Shown piece by piece: positions 1 to 7,676 of a stretch of DNA of 64,000 nucleotides. This stretch comes from Paracoccaceae bacterium (GTDB lineage: Bacteria; Pseudomonadota; Alphaproteobacteria; Rhodobacterales; Rhodobacteraceae): NCBI GenBank assembly GCA_020446815.1, contig JAGRDY010000029.1, forward strand, positions 229,570-293,569, in the 5' to 3' direction. How positions within the stretch are numbered: the first letter of the stretch is position 1; each line of letters opens with the position of its first letter. The notes beneath the pieces were generated by a model. That model was given only the letters and a program-made list of their open reading frames with translations, was not told the origin of the DNA and did no database searches. The translations under genes and the position numbers were made by a program.

Positions 1-695
1 TCGACATCGCCCATGTAGTGATGCAACAGCACATAGGCCGTTCCGGGCGAATAGACGCCAAGACCCGTGCCGATGATGCCCGAGCCGGCGAGATGCGCCT
101 TGATCAGGTCACTTTGGAAATGTTCATCGAGGAAATCGCCGATGGACAGGGTCCAGAAGCGCAGGGTTTCGGCCAGTTCGCGCCGTCCCAGGCCATGCGC
201 CTTGCGGATCAGGAACAGAAGTTCGCCCATATCGCGCGGCCTCAGCGACGCCGGATCGGGCGCGTTGCGCAACAGGAACGGCCGGATGAACCGGCACTGG
301 CGCATCACGGTCTGGCTGAAACGCGCATAGGCATCGGCATCCGCCGGGCTGTGGCGCGCCATTTCGCGGCGCAGCGCGTCGTGATCCGAAAAATAGGCGA
401 AATAATCCCCGTCGCGCGTGAAGCTGGCCCCGCCTTCGTAGGGGATCACCTGAAGGCCGAAGCGCGGCAGTTCGAGATCGCGGACGATTTCGCGGCGCAG
501 GAGCGAGCAGACATAGGAACAGTTGGAATAGGTCCAGCCTTCGTGCAGCGACCGGCTGACCGCGGCGCCGCCGACCCAGTCGTTCTTTTCGACGACCAGA
601 ACCCTGAGCCCCGCGCGCGCGAGGTAGCACGCGGCGGTCAGCCCGTTATGCCCCGCCCCGGCGATGATCGCGTCATATCTGTCGTGCCGGCTCAT
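1..695 (-). CDS. FAD-dependent oxidoreductase, phytoene-dehydrogenase-like (3' end outside window)
   Basis: This gene runs off the left edge, so about 231 N-terminal residues are visible. They begin [18 protein letters not shown], a Rossmann FAD-binding motif (GAGHNG) within the first 20 residues, followed by an acidic/VGGAA segment ([12 protein letters not shown]) typical of the COG1233 phytoene desaturase-like flavoproteins. Those enzymes oxidise C-C or C-N bonds using bound FAD. The start at 695 directly precedes the Rossmann fold. The gene is transcribed away from the TetR gene at 859 and shares the intergenic palindrome at 754-767 with it, which suggests common control. The family assignment is firm. 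The substrate is unknown; the context suggests a methylated-amine intermediate, which is inference only. Confidence 0.8.
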   Translation of the reverse strand, partial: MSRHDRYDAIIAGAGHNGLTAACYLARAGLRVLVVEKNDWVGGAAVSRSLHEGWTYSNCSYVCSLLRREIVRDLELPRFGLQVIPYEGGASFTRDGDYFAYFSDHDALRREMARHSPADADAYARFSQTVMRQCRFIRPFLLRNAPDPASLRPRDMGELLFLIRKAHGLGRRELAETLRFWTLSIGDFLDEHFQSDLIKAHLAGSGIIGTGLGVYSPGTAYVLLHHYMGDV

Positions 696-753
696 CGCCC
701 ATTCTCCGTTTCAGGCAAACTCTAGGAGAACCGGGCGGCACAGTAAATCATTT

Positions 754-767
754 TTTGAGCGCTCAAA
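754..767. promoter_or_regulatory. palindromic operator, site 1 of 4 (TetR-type)
   Basis: A perfect 14-bp palindrome, TTTGAGCGCTCAAA, lies between the divergent FAD oxidoreductase and tetR genes. The same core recurs at 7597-7608, 10961-10972 and 15521-15532, always upstream of genes of the same island. Regulators of the TetR family usually bind palindromes of about this size next to their own gene. Binding by the product of 859-1509 is inferred. Confidence 0.65.
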
Positions 768-858
768 TAAACTTTCCGGGGCTGACAGTATTCGCGATTT
801 GTGAAACAACGGTGCCAAACGCGGCGGCAGGATCGGGCGGGTAGCGGATGATGATCGG

Positions 859-1509
859 ATGACGGAGCAGAACGTTCAGGCCACAAGGCCCAGAAGGGAA
901 CGCAAGGAAAACGCCGACATGCGGCGGCGCCAGCTTCTCGATGCGGCCCAGCGCTCGATCGTTCGCAACGGCCTGGCGAAAACCACATTGGCGACCGTGG
1001 CGCACGAGGCGGGGCTTTCGCAAGGGGTGGCGGTGTTCTACTACAAGTCCAAGAACGGGCTGCTGGTGGCGGCGCTCGAAGATCTCTACCAGAAATACGA
1101 GGCCAACTGGCGCAAGGCGGTCGACGAGGCCGGGGACGATCCGAAAGACCGGCTCTGGGCGCTGATCGAGGCCGATTTCAATGAGGACATCTGCAACGCG
1201 GAATCGCTGTCGATCTGGTTCGCGTTCTGGGGCGAGCAGAATTTCACGCCCCAGTATGCCAGCATAACCCAACAGTTCGACCTGAACCGGGGGGGCGCCA
1301 TCCGCGAGATATGCCGCGCCTTTTTCCCCGACGACCAGGCGGCGGCTGCCGAAGCTGTCGCGGATTGGATCGACACGCTCACCGATGGCTACTGGCAGCG
1401 CATGCATCTATTTCCCGAGGCATCCCCAAAGGAAACCGCGCTTGCGGGAACCCGGGCTTTTCTGGCCCGGATACTGCCGGATCATTTCCGTACCGAACGC
1501 GCCGGATAG
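859..1509 (+). CDS. TetR-family transcriptional regulator, BetI-like
   Basis: The 216-residue protein has an N-terminal TetR helix-turn-helix (about residues 20-70: RRRQLLDAAQRSI, then VAHEAGLSQGVAVFYYKSKNGLL), which closely resembles BetI in the recognition helix region. The C-terminal part contains the IWFAFWGE segment typical of the BetI ligand-binding domain. BetI-type repressors sense choline or related quaternary amines and usually repress neighbouring genes. The ATG at 859 follows an AT-rich promoter region holding a perfect palindrome (754-767), and the gene is divergent from a flavoprotein gene. The same palindrome occurs at three other promoters in the next 15 kb, so I infer that this protein is the local regulator of the island. 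It is not BetI itself, because no betA or betB genes are visible nearby. Confidence 0.88.
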   Translation: MTEQNVQATRPRRERKENADMRRRQLLDAAQRSIVRNGLAKTTLATVAHEAGLSQGVAVFYYKSKNGLLVAALEDLYQKYEANWRKAVDEAGDDPKDRLWALIEADFNEDICNAESLSIWFAFWGEQNFTPQYASITQQFDLNRGGAIREICRAFFPDDQAAAAEAVADWIDTLTDGYWQRMHLFPEASPKETALAGTRAFLARILPDHFRTERAG

Positions 1510-1528
1510 CCGCCATCCGGCCTGCCGC

Positions 1529-1552
1529 GCGCACCCCGGTTTGCCGGGGCGC
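1529..1552. terminator. hairpin between convergent tetR and rpiR genes
   Basis: The sequence CCCCGG-TTTG-CCGGGG (1534-1549), flanked by GCGC arms, forms a compact GC-rich stem-loop in the 53-bp gap between two convergent genes. No clear T-tract follows on either strand, so this is a probable rather than certain bidirectional terminator. Confidence 0.4.
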
Positions 1553-1562
1553 GGCCATGCGG

Positions 1563-2450
1563 TCAGTAAAGTTTCAGCGCCTCGATCAGCGGCGGCCATT
1601 CCTTGATGCGGCGGCGTGTGTTTTCCGGGCATTTGCTGGATACGGCATGAATGATCACATTGACCATTGTGGTCATCGGCCCGGTGCTTTCCAGGAAGGT
1701 GTTCATCTTGGTCGTGACATGGAAGACAAAGGGCGTTTCCTCGGTGGCCCAGGTATTGAGAATGTCGGTCACGACGACGACGTCGATCCCCGCCTCTCGG
1801 GCGATGCGGACGATCGGGCGTGCCTCGCGCGCGTAGGGGACTATGTCTATCATCACAAGACAGCGCGCCCGGTCCTTGTGGCGGCCCGCCGATATCCATT
1901 CCACAAGGCCGTCGTCATGCGGAGACAGGAACCGGACCGAATCGCGCACGATTCCCAGCCGGCGCGCGAAATCTTCGGCCAGGCCGCGAACCGTCTGAAA
2001 GCCGGTGACATAGACATCTTCGGCGTCGGCGATGGTTGTGATCGCCTCTTGCCAGCAAGGTTTTTCGACTTCCTTGGAGATCGCCAGAATTGCCTCGGCA
2101 TCGCGTTTGAGAAATGCGGAAATCCCTCCGTCGATCAACCGCAGATAGAAATCGGGCGTGGTGGCGAGATGGCTTATCCGGGTCAGTTTCAATTCTTCCT
2201 TGAGACCCGCAAGACCCTTGAATCCCGCGCGTTTGAGAAAACGGCTGACGGTAATTTCGCTGACGCCGGTCTTGGCGGCGATCGAGGCGCCGGACTCCAG
2301 CGCCACGGTGGCTTCGTTCGCGATCAGCCATTGGGCGATGATCGCCTCGGATTTGGTCAACGCACCCCCAATGGCGCGCAGCCGCGCGGCAAGGTGCGAT
2401 TCATCGGATTCGGGGCCAGCTTGATTCATGACAGGATTTACAGCAATCAT
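1563..2450 (-). CDS. RpiR-family transcriptional regulator (HTH + SIS)
   Basis: The 295-residue product has an N-terminal RpiR-type helix-turn-helix (about residues 25-85, with GASIAAKTGVSEITVSRFLK) and a C-terminal SIS sugar-isomerase-like domain (about 125-270: VYVTGFQTVRGLAEDFARRLG and VVVVTDILNTWA). RpiR proteins sense small phosphorylated or amino metabolites through the SIS domain and control adjacent catabolic or transport operons. The gene is divergent from the ABC importer operon beginning at 2538, its probable target. Two starts are possible, at 2450 or at the internal Met at 2429 (MNQAGPES); neither has a strong ribosome-binding site. A candidate operator with 6-bp inverted arms lies at 2456-2485. 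Confidence 0.88.
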   Translation of the reverse strand: MIAVNPVMNQAGPESDESHLAARLRAIGGALTKSEAIIAQWLIANEATVALESGASIAAKTGVSEITVSRFLKRAGFKGLAGLKEELKLTRISHLATTPDFYLRLIDGGISAFLKRDAEAILAISKEVEKPCWQEAITTIADAEDVYVTGFQTVRGLAEDFARRLGIVRDSVRFLSPHDDGLVEWISAGRHKDRARCLVMIDIVPYAREARPIVRIAREAGIDVVVVTDILNTWATEETPFVFHVTTKMNTFLESTGPMTTMVNVIIHAVSSKCPENTRRRIKEWPPLIEALKLY

Positions 2451-2455
2451 TATTA

Positions 2456-2485
2456 ATGTTAGAGATATATCACCAAAAGTAACAT
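2456..2485. promoter_or_regulatory. candidate RpiR operator/promoter region
   Basis: The AT-rich gap between rpiR and the ABC importer contains the inverted arms ATGTTA (2456-2461) and TAACAT (2480-2485), separated by 18 bp. An overlapping 11-bp palindrome, CATTATTAATG, lies at 2448-2458. The location between divergent regulator and target genes fits an operator. Nothing in the sequence proves which protein binds. Confidence 0.35.
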
Positions 2486-2537
2486 AGCCGCAGCATTGGG
2501 GCCAGAGGTTCCGCGAGCGGCGAAAAGGGAGAGGATC

Positions 2538-3560
2538 ATGAGAAAAGCTATCGGTCTCGCGCTAGGGCTGGCGCTTCTGGGAACCGCTGCCGACGCCGAA
2601 GGCAAGCTGGCGCTCTATAATTGGGGCGACTATATCAACCCGCTCATCTTGAAGAAATTCAGCGACGAGACCGGCATCGAAGTCAGTCTCGACACCTATT
2701 CCTCGAACGAGGAGATGCTGGCCAAGATCCAGGCCGGCGCCACGGGTTATGACATCATCTTTCCGTCCGTCCACATGCACGACATCATGATGAAGCTCGG
2801 CCTGCTGGAAAAGACCGACATCAATCAATCCCCCGGTTTCGAGAACATCGACCCCGCGACCTTCCGTTCGCAAGAAGACCCCAAGTCGGAATACTGTCTG
2901 CCCTATGCTTTCGGGACCGTGGGCATATTCTACAACGAGGACATCACCGGCCCGATCACCGGCTGGGCGGATTTTTTCAATATTCCCGAAAAGACAGGGG
3001 CCAAGATCACTCTCCTGGATGACATGCGCGAGGTCATGGCCATCGGTCTTTTCATGACCGGACATTCGATCAACTCGACCGACCCGGAAGAGATACAGGA
3101 GGCGACGGACTACATCCTGTCGAAAAAACCGGCCGTGTCCGCATTCACCTACGAATCGCCGACCCTGCTGCTTTCGAATGATATTGCCGCCGCGCATTTC
3201 TTCGTCGGCGGGCATGTGTATTACGTCGACAAGCCGAACATCAAATATGTCATCCCCAAGGAAGGTGCGACGCTTTACCAGGAAGACATGTGCATGTTGA
3301 AGACAGCGCCAGACAAGGCAGAGGCCAAGCGTTTCATGGAGTTCTACCTGCGCCCCGAAATCGCCGCGCTGAACGTGGACCAGCAGTTCAACGGATCGGC
3401 CAACGTGCCGGCGCGCGAACTGGTTGCCGATTACATCAGGAACGATCCCACCATCACCCTGCCCCCCGAAACGTTGAAGCGGGTGCAGACCTTCGTCGAT
3501 CTTGGCAAGGCGCTGAAGCTTTACGACCGGGCCTGGAACACGATCCGCACCGCGCAATAG
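2538..3560 (+). CDS. ABC importer substrate-binding protein, PotD/PotF type
   Basis: The 340-residue periplasmic protein starts at the ATG at 2538, preceded by GGGAGAGG. An upstream in-frame start at 2496 lacks such a site. The first 20 residues (MRKAIGLALGLALLGTAADA) are a Sec signal peptide with an Ala-x-Ala-like cleavage site and no lipobox cysteine. The mature protein opens with LALYNWGDYINP, the hallmark of the PotD/PotF spermidine/putrescine-binding family, whose Trp and Tyr residues cage amines. It is the first gene of an operon with an ATPase, two permeases and a P1-family peptidase. Polyamine is the family substrate. Given the surrounding methyltransferases, a methylated amine is equally possible (inference). 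Confidence 0.9.
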   Translation: MRKAIGLALGLALLGTAADAEGKLALYNWGDYINPLILKKFSDETGIEVSLDTYSSNEEMLAKIQAGATGYDIIFPSVHMHDIMMKLGLLEKTDINQSPGFENIDPATFRSQEDPKSEYCLPYAFGTVGIFYNEDITGPITGWADFFNIPEKTGAKITLLDDMREVMAIGLFMTGHSINSTDPEEIQEATDYILSKKPAVSAFTYESPTLLLSNDIAAAHFFVGGHVYYVDKPNIKYVIPKEGATLYQEDMCMLKTAPDKAEAKRFMEFYLRPEIAALNVDQQFNGSANVPARELVADYIRNDPTITLPPETLKRVQTFVDLGKALKLYDRAWNTIRTAQ

Positions 3561-3601
3561 CGCATCGCGGGCTCTGGCGGGCGGCAACTTCGGGGCAGGA
3601 A

Positions 3602-4669
3602 ATGGCATTGTTGGAAATCCGCGGCGCGCGGCGCATCTTCACTACACCCGAGGGCGGCAAGGTCACCGCCCTGGACAGGGTCGACCTGAACGTTGACGAG
3701 AATGAATTCGTCACGCTTCTTGGCCCTTCGGGTTGCGGCAAGACCACGCTCTTGCGCGCGATTTCGGGATTCGAGATGCTCGATGGCGGCACGGTGCGAC
3801 TGGAAGGCGCCGATCTGTCGAAGCTCGCTCCGTTCCGCCGGCCGATCAACACGGTGTTCCAGAGCTATGCGCTTTTCGGGCATATGAGCGTGGCCCGAAA
3901 TGTGGGCTACGCACTTGAGGTGCGCGGCGTTGACCGCGCCGCGCGCGAGCGCAAGGTAAGCGATGCGCTGGAAACCGTCGGGCTGTCGGACATGGGCAGC
4001 CGCCGCCCGTCGCAGCTTTCCGGCGGGCAGCGCCAGCGGGTCGCGCTTGCCCGGGCGATCATCGCCGAACCCCGGCTGCTGTTGCTGGACGAGCCACTAT
4101 CGGCCCTGGACCGCAACCTGCGCCAGCAGATGCAGCTTGAACTGAAAGCGCTTCAGGCCCGGCTGGGCATCGCCTTCATCTTTGTCACCCATGACCAGGA
4201 GGAGGCCCTGACCATGTCCGACCGGGTGGTTGTGATGCGTGAGGGCCGGATCGAGCAGATCGGCACCCCGCGCGAAATATACCGCCATCCGCGCAACCGC
4301 TTCGTTACCGAATTCATCGGCGAGACCAATATCTTCGCGCTTACCGTCGACCGGATCGAAGGCGATCTGGCGCGGGCCAGGACCGCCGAGGGCACCTGCC
4401 TGAGCTTGCCCGCGGCGGGGCGCAGCCGCGGCGAGGCGGTGACGGCGGTGCTGCGCCCCGAGAGCTTGCACCCCGGCGCCGAAGGCATCGCCGGTACAGT
4501 GATGCGGTCGGTCTATCTGGGCTCCGATCTCGTGATCTTTGTACGCCCCGAAGCGGGAGGCGCCGAAATTCGCGTCACCACGCGCGACGGCGCCGATGCA
4601 CCAATGACCGGTGATGCGATCAATCTGGCCTACGATCCGGCGGTGATCCACATTCTGGAGGATCGGTGA
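3602..4669 (+). CDS. ABC importer ATPase, PotA type
   Basis: The 355-residue ATPase powers import through the permeases encoded next to it. Visible motifs are Walker A (GPSGCGKTTLL, about residue 40), the Q-loop in NTVFQSYALFGHM, the signature LSGGQRQRVALARA, Walker B (LLLLDEPLSALD) and the switch histidine in FVTHDQEEALTMSD. A C-terminal TOBE-like regulatory region follows (about 280-355), as in PotA/MalK relatives. The ATG at 3602 is preceded by GGGGCAGGA. A longer reading frame from 3290 overlaps the binding-protein gene and is not credible. The gene overlaps the next permease by one base (TGATG), which indicates translational coupling. Confidence 0.93.
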   Translation: MALLEIRGARRIFTTPEGGKVTALDRVDLNVDENEFVTLLGPSGCGKTTLLRAISGFEMLDGGTVRLEGADLSKLAPFRRPINTVFQSYALFGHMSVARNVGYALEVRGVDRAARERKVSDALETVGLSDMGSRRPSQLSGGQRQRVALARAIIAEPRLLLLDEPLSALDRNLRQQMQLELKALQARLGIAFIFVTHDQEEALTMSDRVVVMREGRIEQIGTPREIYRHPRNRFVTEFIGETNIFALTVDRIEGDLARARTAEGTCLSLPAAGRSRGEAVTAVLRPESLHPGAEGIAGTVMRSVYLGSDLVIFVRPEAGGAEIRVTTRDGADAPMTGDAINLAYDPAVIHILEDR

Positions 4670-5553
4670 TGGCCCTTCGCCGCGACTCGGTGGTTCTTGG
4701 CGTGTTGCTGGCGCCGGTGACGATCTTTCTTGGCGTTTTCTTTCTGGTCCCGCTTCTGATAATCGCGGTCTTTTCGTTTCTCACGCCCGGCCTTTATGGT
4801 GGCGTCGAATGGTCGTTTTACCACTGGAACTACGGCCGCATCTTCGGCTGGGCCGACGGTATCGAGGAAATATACGAGCCGGTCTATCTGCAGATCCTTT
4901 TCCGGTCGCTGGCGTTCGGAGTGCTGACGGTGGCGCTGTGCCTGGTGCTGTGCTATCCGGTGGCGTTCTGGGTCGCGCGTCTGCCGGAACGCGCGCGGCT
5001 CTTTTTCCTGTTCCTGGTGGCATTGCCGTTCTTTTCCAGCCTGATCGTGCGGCTTTATGCCTGGCTTCTGATCCTGAAGCCTTCCGGGGTCCTGAACGAG
5101 ACCCTGATTGCGCTGCACATCATCCGCGAACCGATCGAGCTTCTTTATACCCCTGCCGCCGTGGTGCTGGGCATGGTTTATGTGATGGTGCCGTTCATGT
5201 TTCTTCCGCTTTATGCCGCGATCGACAATCTCGACCGGTCGCTGGTCGAAGCCTCGATGGATCTTGGCGCGAACCGGCGGCAGACCTTTCTGAAGGTGAT
5301 CCTGCCGCAGACCATTCCCGGCATCATCGGCGGCTCCGTGATCGTCTTCATCCCTTCGGTCGGCAACTTCGTGGTGCCTGATGTCCTTGGGGGCGCGAAG
5401 GGGCTGATGGTCGGAAACCTGGTCGAGCAGCAGTTTCTTTCGGCGCGCAACTGGCCCTTTGGTTCGGCGCTGTCGATGCTGATCATGTCGGTGGTGCTGG
5501 CGGTTCTCCTGCTGGCCACGGCACGGGCCCGCAAGGCGGGAGGCCAGGCATGA
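4669..5553 (+). CDS. ABC importer permease, PotB type
   Basis: The 294-residue inner-membrane protein has about six hydrophobic segments, starting with LGVLLAPVTIFLGVFFLVPLL. It carries the binding-protein-dependent permease EAA motif (LVEASMDLGANRRQTFLKVILP, about residues 190-210) that docks on the ATPase. The ATG overlaps the ATPase stop codon (TGATG). A GTG immediately upstream is the alternative start. It forms a heterodimeric channel with the product of 5550-6392. It belongs to the PotB/HisM-like branch used for polyamine- and opine-type substrates. Confidence 0.92.
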   Translation: MALRRDSVVLGVLLAPVTIFLGVFFLVPLLIIAVFSFLTPGLYGGVEWSFYHWNYGRIFGWADGIEEIYEPVYLQILFRSLAFGVLTVALCLVLCYPVAFWVARLPERARLFFLFLVALPFFSSLIVRLYAWLLILKPSGVLNETLIALHIIREPIELLYTPAAVVLGMVYVMVPFMFLPLYAAIDNLDRSLVEASMDLGANRRQTFLKVILPQTIPGIIGGSVIVFIPSVGNFVVPDVLGGAKGLMVGNLVEQQFLSARNWPFGSALSMLIMSVVLAVLLLATARARKAGGQA

Positions 5554-6392
5554 CCCCGCGTGTCGCACAGATGGGGCTTGGGGCCTTTTCGCTGCTTTTC
5601 TTCGCCTTCATCTATGCCCCGCTGCTGATCATCATCGTTTATTCGTTCAACTCGAACCCGGTGAACATGATGTTATGGGATCACTTCACGCTGGAGTGGT
5701 ATACCGGGCTTTTCGGGCTGAGCGAGCGCGGCCCCGAGATCGGCGACCAGAACCGGTCGCTCTATCTGGAAAGCACCGACCAGATGCTTCACGCGCTGCG
5801 AACCTCGCTGACCGTCGCGGCCTTTACCACCACCATTGCCACTGTCGTCGGTACCGCGACCGCGATTGCGCTGAACCGTTTTCGCTTTCGCGCACGGCGC
5901 TTCTACAATGGTTTCATGCTGCTGCCGATGATGATGCCCGATATCGTGCTCGGCATCGGCCTGCTGATCTTCTTCGTCACCATCGGCCTGAACCTTTCGA
6001 TTGTGACCATCATCATCGGCCATTGCACGTTTCTGATTTCCTATGTCTTCATCGTCGTGCAGGCGCGCATCGCCGGGATCGACCCGGCGCTGGAGGAGGC
6101 CTCGGCCGATCTCGGCGCCAGCGAGTGGGTGACGTTGCGCAAGGTTCTGTTGCCGCAACTGGCGCCCGGTATCCTGGGCGGCGCGCTGCTGGCCTTCGTG
6201 ATCTCGATGGACGATCTGGTGATCACCTATTTCATTGCCGGAACCGAAAGCACCACGCTGCCCGTGTTCATCTTCGGGATGATCCGCCGCGGCGTGAAGC
6301 CCGAAATCAACGCCATAGCCACGCTGATGATCCTCGCCTCGGTGATCATTGCCGGGTTTGGCCTTTGGCTGCGCGCCAGAAAGACTGACTGA
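5550..6392 (+). CDS. ABC importer permease, PotC type
   Basis: This 280-residue permease starts within the previous gene (ATGA overlap). It shows multiple membrane segments, an N-terminal FIYAPLLIIIVYSFNSN as in PotC, and the EAA loop (LEEASADLGASEWVTLRKVLLPQ, about residues 180-200). With the preceding gene it makes the transmembrane channel of the importer. The MDDLVITYFIAG segment near residue 225 is characteristic of PotC-like proteins. The stop codon at 6392 is one base from the ATG of the peptidase gene, so all five genes are probably co-transcribed. Confidence 0.92.
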   Translation: MTPRVAQMGLGAFSLLFFAFIYAPLLIIIVYSFNSNPVNMMLWDHFTLEWYTGLFGLSERGPEIGDQNRSLYLESTDQMLHALRTSLTVAAFTTTIATVVGTATAIALNRFRFRARRFYNGFMLLPMMMPDIVLGIGLLIFFVTIGLNLSIVTIIIGHCTFLISYVFIVVQARIAGIDPALEEASADLGASEWVTLRKVLLPQLAPGILGGALLAFVISMDDLVITYFIAGTESTTLPVFIFGMIRRGVKPEINAIATLMILASVIIAGFGLWLRARKTD

Positions 6393-6393
6393 G

Positions 6394-7503
6394 ATGCCCA
6401 CCCGCCCACGCGCCCGCGGCCTTGGCCTGCCGTTTCCCGGAACCACCGGACCGCAAAATGCGATCACCGACATTGCGGGGTTGAGCGTGGGTTTCTGCAC
6501 GCTCACCGATACCGCGCAAAAGATGCGGACCGGGGTGACAGCCATCCTGCCGCGCCCGGAGCGCGAGGCCCGCCCGGTCTGGGCGGGGCAGTACACGTTG
6601 AACGGCAACGGCGAAATGACCGGGACTCACTGGGTCAATGACGCGGGCTACTTTCTTGGCCCCGTGATGATCACCAATACCCATGGCGTCGGCGCGGTGC
6701 ACAGTGGCGCGACGCGCTGGATGCTTGACCATTACGCCGACCATTTCAGGGGCGAGCACCACGCATGGGCCATGCCGGTCGTCGCGGAGACCTATGACGG
6801 CGTGCTCAATGACATCAACGCCATGTTCGTTCGCCCCGAACACGCGATCGCGGCGCTTGAGGCGCGTTCGACGGGGCCCGTCGCCGAAGGCTCGGTCGGA
6901 GGCGGCAACGGCATGATCTCCTACGAATTCAAGGCCGGCACCGGCACATCGTCGCGTATCGTGACGCTTGGCGGGCACTGCTGGACGATGGGCGCACTTG
7001 TCCAGGCCAATCACGGTCTGCGGCCCTGGCTGTCGGTTCTTGGCCGGCCGGTGGGGCGGACGATGACCGAAGGCCGGCTGCTTGAACAGGAACTCGGCTC
7101 CATCATCGTGATCCTCGCGACGGATGCGCCGCTATCGGGACTGGCGCTGCGCCAGCTGGCCAAGCGCGCGGCAATCGGTATCGGGCGCGGCGGGACCCCC
7201 GGGGGCAACAACTCGGGCGATATCTTCCTGGCGCTGTCCACCGCCGACCCCAGGCCGATGCCCTGTGCCGCCCCGGCCCTGGCCACCCGGCAGGAGCTCA
7301 ACATGGAAATGATCGACCCGCTTTATCTGGCGGCCGTCGAGGCGATCGAGGAAGCGGTAATCAACGCCATCGTGGCCGGCGAGGACACGGTCACGGTAAA
7401 GCCCGAAGGCCGGGTTTGCCGGGCAATCGATACCGGGCGGCTTGTCGAAGCCTTCCGGCAGGACAGGGCCGACAGCGGCAGCGGCACGCCGATCGGGCGA
7501 TGA
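6394..7503 (+). CDS. P1-family peptidase (DmpA/BapA-like aminopeptidase)
   Basis: The 369-residue product belongs to the self-cleaving P1 N-terminal-nucleophile hydrolases, which remove N-terminal amino or beta-amino acids from small amides and peptides. The N-terminus (ITDIAGLSVGFCT) and the central SVGGGNGMISYEFKAGTGTSSR match the family. The segment GRGGTPGGNNSGDIFLALST holds the expected autoprocessing site and nucleophile, Ser near residue 274 in NNSGD. The ATG at 6394 is one base after the upstream permease stop; a longer frame would overlap the permease. As the last gene of an importer operon it may hydrolyse an amide-linked form of the imported compound (inference). No signal peptide is apparent, so a cytoplasmic location is likely. 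Confidence 0.88.
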   Translation: MPTRPRARGLGLPFPGTTGPQNAITDIAGLSVGFCTLTDTAQKMRTGVTAILPRPEREARPVWAGQYTLNGNGEMTGTHWVNDAGYFLGPVMITNTHGVGAVHSGATRWMLDHYADHFRGEHHAWAMPVVAETYDGVLNDINAMFVRPEHAIAALEARSTGPVAEGSVGGGNGMISYEFKAGTGTSSRIVTLGGHCWTMGALVQANHGLRPWLSVLGRPVGRTMTEGRLLEQELGSIIVILATDAPLSGLALRQLAKRAAIGIGRGGTPGGNNSGDIFLALSTADPRPMPCAAPALATRQELNMEMIDPLYLAAVEAIEEAVINAIVAGEDTVTVKPEGRVCRAIDTGRLVEAFRQDRADSGSGTPIGR

Positions 7504-7596
7504 CCGGCGCTTGCCCGCGCACGCACGGCATGTCCGGCGGTTTCGCCGCCGGGCAGGCCCCCCCCCCGCGCAGGTGCGTGAATTCTACCTTTTTGT

Positions 7597-7608
7597 TGAA
7601 GCGCTCAG
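7597..7608. promoter_or_regulatory. operator, site 2 of 4, upstream of first mttB-like gene
   Basis: TGAAGCGCTCAG followed by an ATAAATTAATT flank matches 9 of 12 positions of the palindrome TTGAGCGCTCAA seen at three other island promoters. It also keeps the AT-rich right flank of sites 1 and 4. It lies about 70 bp before the start of the MttB-like gene at 7677. It is the most diverged of the four sites. Confidence 0.5.
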
Positions 7609-7676
7609 ATAAATTAATTGCCGGGGCGCTGGTGGCGGTGTTAGGCTCGGCGCGAAGATTGCAGATCGGATGAACC

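Noticed and set aside
18-725. Long plus-strand frame opposite the truncated oxidoreductase
   Set aside because: It is Arg/Ala-rich shadow coding of the minus-strand flavoprotein gene, which has a recognisable Rossmann motif.
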